Shown one piece after another: positions 6,941-13,706 of a DNA stretch of 19,540 nt (within the stretch, counting starts at the first letter, position 1; every line of letters begins with the position of its first letter). Source of the DNA: CAJUPY01 sp051871275 (GTDB lineage: Bacteria > Bacteroidota > Bacteroidia > Bacteroidales > Muribaculaceae); contig JBJECR010000032.1 of assembly GCA_051871275.1 (NCBI GenBank), positions 1 through 19,540 of the forward strand, in the 5' to 3' direction. Below the pieces are notes generated by a model. It searched no databases. It had not been told where the DNA came from and saw only the letters and a list, made by a program, of their open reading frames with translations. A program made the position numbers and the translations under genes.

Positions 6941-7707
6941 GAAAAAAAATAGTAATAATAGGTGCCGGAAATGTGGCTACACATCTGGCAAGAGCTTTAG
7001 ACGCAAAAAATGATGTTATTGCCGTCTATAGCAGAAATATATCAAATGCCGAAATTTTATCGCAGACTTTGCACTCTGCCAAGGCTTGCAACGACTTATC
7101 CGCATTACCCTGTGATGCGGATTATTACATTATTTCCGTTAAGGACGACGCTATCCGCAGTGTGGCGGAAAACACAACCATAAATTCCGGCATTTGGGCA
7201 CACACCTCAGGCTCCGTTCCGGCAGATGTATTCAAAGGACTGAAGTCAAACTACGGTGTTTTTTACCCTTTGCAAACGTTCAACAGAACTAAAGACGTTG
7301 ATGTTCAGAGCGTTCCGATGTTTATTGAGGGCAACTCTCCTGAAGTGGCCGGTAGCCTTATTTCACTCGCACAAAGCATCAGTAGCAAAGTTTCAAAGGC
7401 AGATTCCACCGCAAGAAAACGGTTTCACCTCGCAGCTGTCTTTGCCTGCAATTTTGTGAATCATCTATGGAGCATAGCAGATGATATTCTCCGTGACGGC
7501 GGCTACGACCTTTCCATTCTTGAACCGCTGATGAAAATTACACTTGAAAATGCGGTTAAGTATGGTCCTGAAAACGTACAGACAGGACCGGCAAAACGCG
7601 GCGACACACACATCATTCAGTCGCAAATGGAAAGCCTCGCTGATGATAAAAAAAGAGAAATTTATAAAGTCATAACAGACGCTATAATAAGCAAATACAA
7701 CAAATAA
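6934..7707 (+). CDS. Rossmann-like and DUF2520 domain oxidoreductase-like protein
   Basis: This 257-residue protein begins with an NAD(P)-binding Rossmann strand and the glycine motif IIGAGNVATHLA (8-19), as in pyrroline-5-carboxylate reductase and F420-dependent NADP reductases. The C-terminal half matches DUF2520: a helical region with AAVFACNFVNHL, and GPAKRGDTHII near the end. It is a predicted cytoplasmic dehydrogenase with unknown substrate. The start overlaps the nitroreductase gene, and its TAA shares one base with the next ATG (7707). In many Bacteroidales this gene lies directly before a KdsC-like phosphatase and maf; that is family knowledge, and the function remains unassigned. 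Confidence 0.88.
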   Translation: MVRKKIVIIGAGNVATHLARALDAKNDVIAVYSRNISNAEILSQTLHSAKACNDLSALPCDADYYIISVKDDAIRSVAENTTINSGIWAHTSGSVPADVFKGLKSNYGVFYPLQTFNRTKDVDVQSVPMFIEGNSPEVAGSLISLAQSISSKVSKADSTARKRFHLAAVFACNFVNHLWSIADDILRDGGYDLSILEPLMKITLENAVKYGPENVQTGPAKRGDTHIIQSQMESLADDKKREIYKVITDAIISKYNK

Positions 7708-8231
7708 TGAGCAGAATAAACTACGACCTGACAAAAATTCGTGCTATCGCATTTGATGTGGACGGTGTGCTATCACCCTCCACCATCCCCATGAATGAGG
7801 ACGGCACTCCTCTGCGTATGGTGAACATCAAAGACGGGTATGCTCTTCAGCTCGCACAAAAGCACGGATACAAAATTGCCATTATTACCGGTGCCGACAC
7901 CCCTGCCGTAACTGTTCGTTTCAACGGTCTCGGTATTAAAGACGTATTTCTGAAAGCCGCAATGAAACTGCCTCTCCTTCAGCAGTGGCTGAAAGAAAAC
8001 AATCTCGAACCGGAAGAATTGGCATACGTTGGCGATGACATTCCGGACTATGAGTGTATGAAATATGCCGGACTTGCCGTTGCTCCCGCAGATGCTGCCG
8101 TAGAAATAAAAGAAATTGCCGGATACATCTCTCCCGTCAATGGCGGTTACGGCGTGGCAAGAGACCTACTGGAGCAAATTATGCGTGCAAACGGTGACTG
8201 GATGAGTACTGCAAAAGCTTTTGGATGGTAA
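7707..8231 (+). CDS. kdsC: KdsC-type HAD phosphatase (Kdo 8-phosphate phosphatase)
   Basis: This 174-residue protein is a cap-less HAD hydrolase of the KdsC/YrbI type, which removes phosphate from Kdo 8-phosphate to give Kdo for the LPS inner core. HAD motif I is FDVDGVLS with nucleophile D17 and D19; motif II is IITGAD with T61; a lysine near 83-87 provides motif III; VGDDIPD (108-114) provides the acidic motif IV. The C-terminal NGGYGVARDLLEQI matches the GGxGxxR segment that reaches into the neighbouring subunit in KdsC tetramers. It is translationally coupled by a 1-bp overlap to the DUF2520 gene and followed closely by maf. A related sugar-acid phosphate substrate cannot be excluded. Confidence 0.85.
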   Translation: MSRINYDLTKIRAIAFDVDGVLSPSTIPMNEDGTPLRMVNIKDGYALQLAQKHGYKIAIITGADTPAVTVRFNGLGIKDVFLKAAMKLPLLQQWLKENNLEPEELAYVGDDIPDYECMKYAGLAVAPADAAVEIKEIAGYISPVNGGYGVARDLLEQIMRANGDWMSTAKAFGW

Positions 8232-8241
8232 ATTATACGAT

Positions 8242-8832
8242 ATGACACTTTTCAAAGACAAAACATTCTACCTGGCAAGTGCTTCTCCTCGCAGAAGGCA
8301 GTTGCTGCAAGAACTGGATATAGACATTCACCTGATAGAACCTCGCGATATTGAGGAAACATATCCCGATACATTAGCCAAAGACGATGTGGCGGAATAT
8401 ATCTCACGAGAAAAGGCTATGGCATACCGCGATGTTGTCAAACCCGGCGAAGTAATTATCACGGCAGACACCGTAGTTCTTTGCAATGGCGAAGTTCTCG
8501 GAAAACCGGCAGATGCAGAGGGTGCAAGGCAAATGCTGCGTAAACTGTCCGGCAAAACGCACTGCGTGGTAACAGGCGTTTCACTCCTGCAAAGCACGGG
8601 AATAACTTCTTTTTCATCTAAAACAGAAGTCTCGTTCGACAATCTGACAGATGATGAAATAGACTATTACGTAAGCAAATACAAGCCGCTTGACAAAGCC
8701 GGTGCATACGGAATCCAGGAATGGATTGGCTATATAGGTATAAAAGGCATAAACGGCTGTTTCTACAACGTTATGGGGCTGCCGCTACACGATTTATACC
8801 ACCATATTTGTCAAATTGTAGGCAACTGTTGA
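8242..8832 (+). CDS. maf: Maf family nucleoside triphosphate pyrophosphatase
   Basis: Maf proteins hydrolyse non-canonical or selected nucleoside triphosphates to monophosphates; the YhdE branch acts on dTTP and UTP. I prefer the ATG at 8242 (196 residues) over an in-frame TTG at 8221 that would overlap kdsC; it leaves a 10-bp gap. Visible motifs are LASASPRRRQLL (11-22), ITADTVV with the catalytic Asp76, GEVLGKP, MLRKLSGKTHCVVTGV and PLDKAGAYGIQE, ending in NGCFYNVMGLPL. The blocks match YhdE well. It is the last gene of the operon; no terminator follows, but a new promoter begins 18 bp after its stop. Confidence 0.94.
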   Translation: MTLFKDKTFYLASASPRRRQLLQELDIDIHLIEPRDIEETYPDTLAKDDVAEYISREKAMAYRDVVKPGEVIITADTVVLCNGEVLGKPADAEGARQMLRKLSGKTHCVVTGVSLLQSTGITSFSSKTEVSFDNLTDDEIDYYVSKYKPLDKAGAYGIQEWIGYIGIKGINGCFYNVMGLPLHDLYHHICQIVGNC

Positions 8833-8849
8833 CACTTATACTATATTAT

Positions 8850-8880
8850 TTTGAAATATAACTCTTAAAAACTATTTTTG
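8850..8880 (+). promoter_or_regulatory. Bacteroidota-type promoter of the GHL10/glycosyltransferase pair
   Basis: TTTG (8850-8853), a 19-bp spacer and TATTTTTG (8873-8880) fit the consensus exactly. Transcription would start about 20 nt before the ATG at 8908. Confidence 0.8.
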
Positions 8881-8907
8881 CAACACTAAAAAAACTTTAA
8901 AAACATC

Positions 8908-10383
8908 ATGAAACGAACAGTCCTGACTATTATTGCAGCATTTTTACTAACTTCTGTCTGCACTTTTGCTCAGAACCCAAAAAGAGAATTTCGCGGTGCA
9001 TGGCTTCACACTGTGCATCAAGGGCAATACGCACAAATGACTCCCGATGAAACAAAAGCCTACCTCACAAATCAGCTTGATTTACTCTACGATGCAGGCG
9101 TAAACGCCGTGATGTTTCAGGTTCGCCCCTCCGCAGATGCATTTTATGTATCAAACCTTGAGCCGTGGAGCCGTTTCCTGACAGGCAAAGCAGGTGTGGC
9201 ACCAAGTCCGATGTGGGATCCTCTGCAATTTATGATAGACGAATGTCATAAACGTGGCATGGAACTCCACGCATGGCTCAACCCATACCGTGTAACTACC
9301 TCTAAAAACGAGGTGTTACCAAAAAATCACATATATCATAAACACCCGGAAAGATTCGTCACATACGATGGCAAAAAATACTTTGATCCGGGACTGCCTG
9401 AAAACAGAAAATTTATTGAAAATGTCATTTTAGACATCATCACTCGCTACGACCTGGACGGAATACACATGGACGACTATTTCTACCCCTACCCCGTGGC
9501 AAAACTTGAGTTTCCGGACGATGCCTCTTTCAAGAAATACGGCAATGGCATGAAACGCGACGATTGGAGAAGAAAAAATGTTGACCTCCTCATAGAAGAA
9601 ATTCACACACTTATTGCACAAAACAAACCCTGGATTCGTTTTGGAGTAAGCCCGTTCGGAATCTGGAGAAACAAAACCAGCGACCCAAGAGGCAGCGACA
9701 CTGCCGGACTCCAAAACTATGACGCTCTCTATGCAGACGTACTTCTATGGTCTGAACAGGGCTGGGTGGACTACATGTTGCCGCAGCTTTATTGGGAACT
9801 TGAACACAAAAAAGCATCTACACTTATCCTTGCCAAATGGTGGAACGAAAATGCTTTTGGCAGACACATGTATTTCGGACAAGACGTAAACAAAACTATG
9901 GACAAACCGGACCTCGCTCCTTCCACGGAAAAATCTCAACTCCGCCACAAAATAGAACTTTCTCGTGAACTTGAAAACGTGCAGGGAAACTGCTGGTGGC
10001 CCGGCTATTCAATCACTAAAAACTATCTGGGCGTGGCAGACTCTCTTGCCACTGACTTGCAATCCACTATAGCACTCGTGCCTACATATCCGTGGATTAA
10101 CGGCGATGCTCCCGCTCCTGTAACCGGACTTAAAAAATCCGGTGACATTATTTCCTGGGACAAAGTGCCGGCAGAAGGTAAAGCTACCGATGTAAATCAC
10201 TACGTAATTTATGCTTCAGACAGCAATGATGCAGCAGCTGTGATTGCAGACCCGGAAAACATCCTCACCGTAACATACGAAAATTCTTTTGACCTTGAAG
10301 GTACTCTCCCTACATACATTTTTGTCACCGCTCTGGACAGAGTGAACAATGAATCCGAGCCGATTGTATTAAAAGTAAAATAA
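8908..10383 (+). CDS. GHL10 (DUF187) family glycosidase-like exoprotein
   Basis: This 491-residue protein has a Sec signal peptide (residues 1-20, likely cleaved at CTFA/Q). From residue 25 it matches the glycosyl hydrolase-like 10 (DUF187, YngK-type) TIM-barrel family: REFRGAWLHTV, VMFQVRPSADAFY, HAWLNPYRV (121-129), the loop LDGIHMDDYFYPYP (183-196) with candidate acidic catalytic residues D189/D190, RFGVSPFGIWRN and YMLPQLYWELEH. From about residue 400 a fibronectin III-like tail (PAPVTGLKKSGDIISWDKV) follows. The substrate is unproven; the family is associated with cell-wall or exopolysaccharide glycans. The glycosyltransferase gene begins 14 bp later, which implies cotranscription. Confidence 0.9.
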   Translation: MKRTVLTIIAAFLLTSVCTFAQNPKREFRGAWLHTVHQGQYAQMTPDETKAYLTNQLDLLYDAGVNAVMFQVRPSADAFYVSNLEPWSRFLTGKAGVAPSPMWDPLQFMIDECHKRGMELHAWLNPYRVTTSKNEVLPKNHIYHKHPERFVTYDGKKYFDPGLPENRKFIENVILDIITRYDLDGIHMDDYFYPYPVAKLEFPDDASFKKYGNGMKRDDWRRKNVDLLIEEIHTLIAQNKPWIRFGVSPFGIWRNKTSDPRGSDTAGLQNYDALYADVLLWSEQGWVDYMLPQLYWELEHKKASTLILAKWWNENAFGRHMYFGQDVNKTMDKPDLAPSTEKSQLRHKIELSRELENVQGNCWWPGYSITKNYLGVADSLATDLQSTIALVPTYPWINGDAPAPVTGLKKSGDIISWDKVPAEGKATDVNHYVIYASDSNDAAAVIADPENILTVTYENSFDLEGTLPTYIFVTALDRVNNESEPIVLKVK

Positions 10384-10397
10384 ACACATAATTAGAC

Positions 10398-11345
10398 ATG
10401 CCACTGATTTCCATAATTATTCCGGTTTACAATGCTGAAAAATATCTATGCGAATGTATAGATAGCATTCTGCGTCAACAGATAGATAATTGGGAAATAA
10501 TTCTGGTGAATGACGGCTCTACGGACAAATCCGGCGAAATCTGCGACAGATACGCCTCTAAGTTCAAGTCTATTAAAGTCATTCATCAGAAAAACAGTGG
10601 ACAAGCAGCAGCCAGAAATGTCGGATTGGACAATGCCAAAGGTGAATTCATCACTTTCATTGACGCCGATGATATGATATCAAGAGAATACTTTAGTTGT
10701 ATGCTGTTGGATATGGGTGTCCATAAAGCCGACATCGCTTCCGTAGATTTCACACAAAATAAAGACCATATCCTATACCGGGAACCGGGCGGTTGGCGTT
10801 TGCACATATATTCTCCGAAAGGGGCAATCAAAAATCTGCTTTACCAGCAAGGGTTGAATTCCGGTGTTGCGGGAAAACTTTATCTTGCAGAGATATTTAA
10901 TGGAGTGCGGTTTGTGGAAGGCATTATATACGAAGATTTGGAAATAATGCCTCGTATTTTTGAGAAAGCTAAGAGGATTATTCATCTTGAGCGCGATGAA
11001 TACTACTATCGCAAAAATTCCAAAAGCACATTGTCCGTTTTTTCTCCTAAGCGGTTTGATGTACTGGACGTAGTGGATAACATTTACGAGAAGTATAAAT
11101 CCACCAGCCTTGAAAGTGCTGCCCTTGACCGCAAATTCAGTGCTTACTTTAATATCCTGATGCTGATTTACAAAAACGGGAAAAGTTACCCGGAGGTAGA
11201 GAAACGCTGCCTAGACTTTATCATTGCAACAAGAAAGGAGGAACTGAAAAATTCCGAGGTCCGGCTGAAAAACAAAATTGGAGCACTTTTCTCATACTCA
11301 AGCACTTCCTTCCTCAAATTTTTAGCAAAAATATTTTTTAGATAA
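10398..11345 (+). CDS. Family 2 glycosyltransferase (GT-A)
   Basis: This 315-residue protein has an N-terminal GT2 catalytic domain: ISIIIPVYNAEKYL (4-17), IILVNDGSTDKSGE (35-48, nucleotide-binding Asp), NSGQAAARNVGLDNA (66-80) and the metal-binding IDADD (88-92). The C-terminal part (IYEDLEIMPRIFEKA, then YYYRKNSKSTLS) is like that of transferases adding sugars to capsule or LPS. No membrane helix is evident, so it probably acts at the cytoplasmic face. The acceptor and sugar are unknown. It follows the GHL10 gene by 14 bp with no terminator between them, and it is not surrounded by other glycan genes, which is unusual for a GT2. Confidence 0.9.
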   Translation: MPLISIIIPVYNAEKYLCECIDSILRQQIDNWEIILVNDGSTDKSGEICDRYASKFKSIKVIHQKNSGQAAARNVGLDNAKGEFITFIDADDMISREYFSCMLLDMGVHKADIASVDFTQNKDHILYREPGGWRLHIYSPKGAIKNLLYQQGLNSGVAGKLYLAEIFNGVRFVEGIIYEDLEIMPRIFEKAKRIIHLERDEYYYRKNSKSTLSVFSPKRFDVLDVVDNIYEKYKSTSLESAALDRKFSAYFNILMLIYKNGKSYPEVEKRCLDFIIATRKEELKNSEVRLKNKIGALFSYSSTSFLKFLAKIFFR

Positions 11346-11362
11346 AATATAATGATTCACTG

Positions 11363-11395
11363 TTCAGGTGTGAAACCTGAAAATTTATTTATTCC
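11363..11395 (+). terminator. Probable terminator after the glycosyltransferase gene
   Basis: A perfect 7-bp stem (TTCAGGT at 11363-11369 with ACCTGAA at 11375-11381) and a 5-nt loop are followed by the T-rich AATTTATTTATT. It sits 17 bp after the stop and 43 bp before the nhaA start. Confidence 0.65.
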
Positions 11396-11423
11396 AAAAT
11401 TGGTACACTAAAACTAAAACAAA

Positions 11424-12800
11424 ATGGCAACAGAACAAACAAGATTTTTCTCTCCTACATACGTTTTTTACGCCGCAAGGCAAGCCGTGAAAAGGCACGC
11501 TTCAGGTGGTAACGTACTTATCGGAGCAACTGTCTTAGCAATGATTCTGGCTAATATTCCGGCTATAAACGGCTATTATGCGGAATTTTGCAAGTTACCT
11601 GTAATTGTGCAGGTGGGTTCATTCAACTTATTCAGCCATGGCGGCAACACAATGAATATGCTTGAATTTATAAACGATGCTCTGATGGCTGTTTTCTTCT
11701 TCTCCATAGGATTGGAAATAAAACGTGAAGTGATGGTGGGAGAACTCTCATCTTTCCGTCAAGCACTGCTGCCAATCATTGCCGCATGTGGTGGTATGAT
11801 TGTGCCGGTAATAATCTTTATGTACCTCAGCCAAGGCACGGCATTTGCACAAGGTGCTGCAATACCAATGGCTACGGACATTGCCTTTTCCATAAGCGTA
11901 CTTGCCATGTTGGGAAAAAGAGTGCCTATTTCGCTTAAAATTTTCCTCACCACTCTTGCTGTGGTTGACGATATCGGCGGTATTATTGTTATTGCATCAT
12001 GCTATTCCACTCATATTGACTACATTCCTATCCTCATCAGTTTAGGCTTGCTGGTAGTCCTTTTTGCAGGGGCAAAAGCAAAAATTCAGAGTAAGGCATT
12101 TTATTTCGGCATCGGCATTGCTGTTTGGTACCTTTTCCTCAATTCCGGAATCCACTCCACAATAGCAGGAGTGCTTGTAGCATTCACCATTCCTGCAAAA
12201 CCGCTGTTTGACCCTCGTAAATACGTCCGCTCTATGCGTAATGCCATCTCACAATTCACAAAAGAAGATTATGGTTCGCTGAACGACAAAGTGATTTTGG
12301 ACAAACATCAGTTAGACCTCCTCAAGCAGGTGGAATCAATGTCAGACAAGGTTATTTCACCACTCCAAGACCTGGAAGATACACTTCACCCGGTGGTTAA
12401 CTATTTCATTCTGCCACTTTTTGCCTTTGCCAACGCCGGTATTTTCCTCCTTGATATGGATCCGACAACAATATTTGAAGGTGTAAGCCTCGCAGTTATT
12501 CTGGGTCTTGTAGTTGGAAAATTCCTGGGAATCTTCTCATTCTCCTGGCTCGCCATTATGCTCAAACTCACGCCCAAACCTGCAGGCTCCACCTGGAGTA
12601 TGTTAGCAGCAGTTTCTGTTCTCGGTGGCATTGGTTTCACTGTCTCACTCTTCATAGCAAACCTCTCCTTTGGCGGAAACACCGAACTGCTGAATCACGC
12701 AAAACTCGGTATTGTTGTTGGCTCATTATTAGCAGGCATTCTCGGATTTATACTGCTACAAATCACAATGCCGATACACAAAAAGAAAAAGGCGGAATAA
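11424..12800 (+). CDS. nhaA: Na+/H+ antiporter NhaA
   Basis: NhaA exports Na+ in exchange for H+ across the inner membrane, for sodium and pH homeostasis. The protein is 458 residues with about a dozen hydrophobic segments. The transport aspartates are present: D182 and D183 in LAVVDDIGGIIVIA (178-191), equivalent to E. coli D163/D164, and D152 in IPMATDIAF, equivalent to D133. MAVFFFSIGLEIKREVMVGEL is the conserved early helix and loop. It is about 70 residues longer than the E. coli protein, mostly from a hydrophilic central insert at about 270-325 (KYVRSMRNAISQFTKEDYG onward); such long loops occur in other Bacteroidota NhaA. No promoter match is clear in the short upstream gap. It converges on the sigma factor gene. 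Confidence 0.95.
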   Translation: MATEQTRFFSPTYVFYAARQAVKRHASGGNVLIGATVLAMILANIPAINGYYAEFCKLPVIVQVGSFNLFSHGGNTMNMLEFINDALMAVFFFSIGLEIKREVMVGELSSFRQALLPIIAACGGMIVPVIIFMYLSQGTAFAQGAAIPMATDIAFSISVLAMLGKRVPISLKIFLTTLAVVDDIGGIIVIASCYSTHIDYIPILISLGLLVVLFAGAKAKIQSKAFYFGIGIAVWYLFLNSGIHSTIAGVLVAFTIPAKPLFDPRKYVRSMRNAISQFTKEDYGSLNDKVILDKHQLDLLKQVESMSDKVISPLQDLEDTLHPVVNYFILPLFAFANAGIFLLDMDPTTIFEGVSLAVILGLVVGKFLGIFSFSWLAIMLKLTPKPAGSTWSMLAAVSVLGGIGFTVSLFIANLSFGGNTELLNHAKLGIVVGSLLAGILGFILLQITMPIHKKKKAE

Positions 12801-12824
12801 CATAATTTTGCGATTCCACAAATG

Positions 12825-12862
12825 ATTCATAATGCACCAATCATGCATTATGCATTATGAAT
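12825..12862. terminator. Hairpin between convergent nhaA and sigma factor genes
   Basis: ATTCATAATGCA (12825-12836) can pair perfectly over 12 bp with TGCATTATGAAT (12851-12862). The position between convergent genes suggests a shared terminator, but the stem is A+T-rich and no T-tract follows on either strand, so efficiency is doubtful. Confidence 0.4.
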
Positions 12863-12885
12863 TATGAATTATGAATTATGAATTA
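12845..12885. repeat. Heptanucleotide tandem repeat
   Basis: Nearly six tandem 7-bp units are present: GCATTAT twice (12845-12858), then GAATTAT three times (12859-12879) and a partial GAATTA (12880-12885). It ends 2 bp before the sigma factor stop codon and overlaps the hairpin. Such simple repeats can change copy number by slippage. Confidence 0.85.
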
Positions 12886-12887
12886 AG

Positions 12888-13391
12888 TTATCTCTTGTAA
12901 TCCTTCAGCAACTCCTGAAGCTTCTGGCGTGCAAAAAAGATGCGACTTTTCACAGTACCCAGCGGCAAATTCATTTTTTCCGCAATTTCATTGTACTTAT
13001 ATCCTGCCACAAGCATGGAAAAAGGCACACGGTATTCTTCCGGAAAAGAATTTATGGCATCCGTAATCTCCCCTACGGCAACACCACCCTCCGGAGTCTC
13101 AAGTCCGGACTCTTGCGGAAGATTAAGGTGATACAAATCCTCCGTCTGATCCACCATGGTAGCCTCACGTGCCACTCTGCGATAATTGTTGATAAAGATG
13201 TTTCGCATAATTGTGAACACCCAACCCTTAAAGTTAGTGTTGTCCACGTATTTATCCTCATTGTCAAGTACTTTCAATGTCGTGTCTTGAAGAAGGTCGT
13301 ACGCATCTTCGCGATTAGACGTAAGCATATATGCAAAGTTCAGCATATTGCCTTGTAACATTAAAAGCCGATTTTTAAAATTGTTTGCCAT
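12888..13391 (-). CDS. ECF-type RNA polymerase sigma factor
   Basis: This is a 167-residue group 4 (ECF) sigma factor. Region 2 spans about 10-75: NREDAYDLLQDTTLKVL, then FKGWVFTIMRNIFINNYRR, the helix that melts and contacts the -10 region. Region 4 spans about 110-160: PEEYRVPFSMLVAGYKYNEIAEKMN followed by the helix-turn-helix LPLGTVKSRIFFARQKLQELL, which reads the -35 region. The linker is short. No anti-sigma gene is adjacent: nhaA converges on one side and a divergent GHL10 gene lies on the other. It is therefore an orphan ECF factor, as several Bacteroidales stress-type ECFs are. Its regulon cannot be read from the window, although the divergent region is a candidate target. Confidence 0.93.
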   Translation of the reverse strand: MANNFKNRLLMLQGNMLNFAYMLTSNREDAYDLLQDTTLKVLDNEDKYVDNTNFKGWVFTIMRNIFINNYRRVAREATMVDQTEDLYHLNLPQESGLETPEGGVAVGEITDAINSFPEEYRVPFSMLVAGYKYNEIAEKMNLPLGTVKSRIFFARQKLQELLKDYKR

Positions 13392-13443
13392 AGGTCAGAG
13401 GATAATAAAATGTAGAGTTTTGGTTAAAAAGATATTTCCGTTG

Positions 13444-13451
13444 CAAATATA
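13444..13451 (-). promoter_or_regulatory. -7 element of the sigma factor gene
   Basis: On the minus strand TATATTTG fits TAnnTTTG, about 53 bp before the start codon. A minus-strand TTTG at 13468-13471 is 16 bp further upstream, a little short of the usual 19-21 bp. Confidence 0.5.
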
Positions 13452-13564
13452 CAAAATATTTTAACAACAAAATATTTTTTACATTATTTTTTCTAAATTT
13501 TAATGTTTTTTCACTAAAAGTTTCCTTTTATTCTGATTTTCAGCTCTTTATAGAAATTAAACGC

Positions 13565-13667
13565 TTGTTACAAATCAAAGAATTTTTTGTAACATAAATT
13601 GTAACAAAATATGCAACACCTTTATAATCCGTAAGTTTATGGACTCAATAATGCTTTTTTGTAACTT
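13565..13667. promoter_or_regulatory. Cluster of four TTGTNAC motifs in the divergent promoter region
   Basis: TTGTTACAA (13565-13573), TTGTAACAT (13587-13595), TTGTAACAA (13599-13607) and TTGTAACTT (13659-13667) share a near-palindromic core. The first two also form a 9-bp inverted repeat (TGTTACAAA / TTTGTAACA, 11 bp apart). The fourth lies 5 bp before the -7 element of the T9SS protein gene, where a regulator could act. The remainder of the 315-bp gap between the two divergent genes is A+T-rich with no open frame of note. Confidence 0.45.
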
Positions 13668-13672
13668 TTTAT

Positions 13673-13680
13673 TATCTTTG
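13673..13680 (+). promoter_or_regulatory. -7 element of the second GHL10 gene
   Basis: TATCTTTG fits TAnnTTTG exactly, 26 bp before the ATG. The only nearby TTTG (13658-13661) is 11 bp upstream, too close for the usual spacing, so a proper -33 element is missing. This would suit a promoter that needs an activator or another sigma factor. Confidence 0.6.
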
Positions 13681-13706
13681 CAGTACAAACTCTAACAAAA
13701 CGCCAA

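Noticed and set aside
8221..8241. Upstream TTG start for maf
   Set aside because: It overlaps kdsC and adds residues not expected before the conserved YLASASPRR segment; the ATG at 8242 is better.
12845..12885. CRISPR-like or satellite array
   Set aside because: The units are contiguous 7-mers without spacers, so it is a simple tandem repeat.
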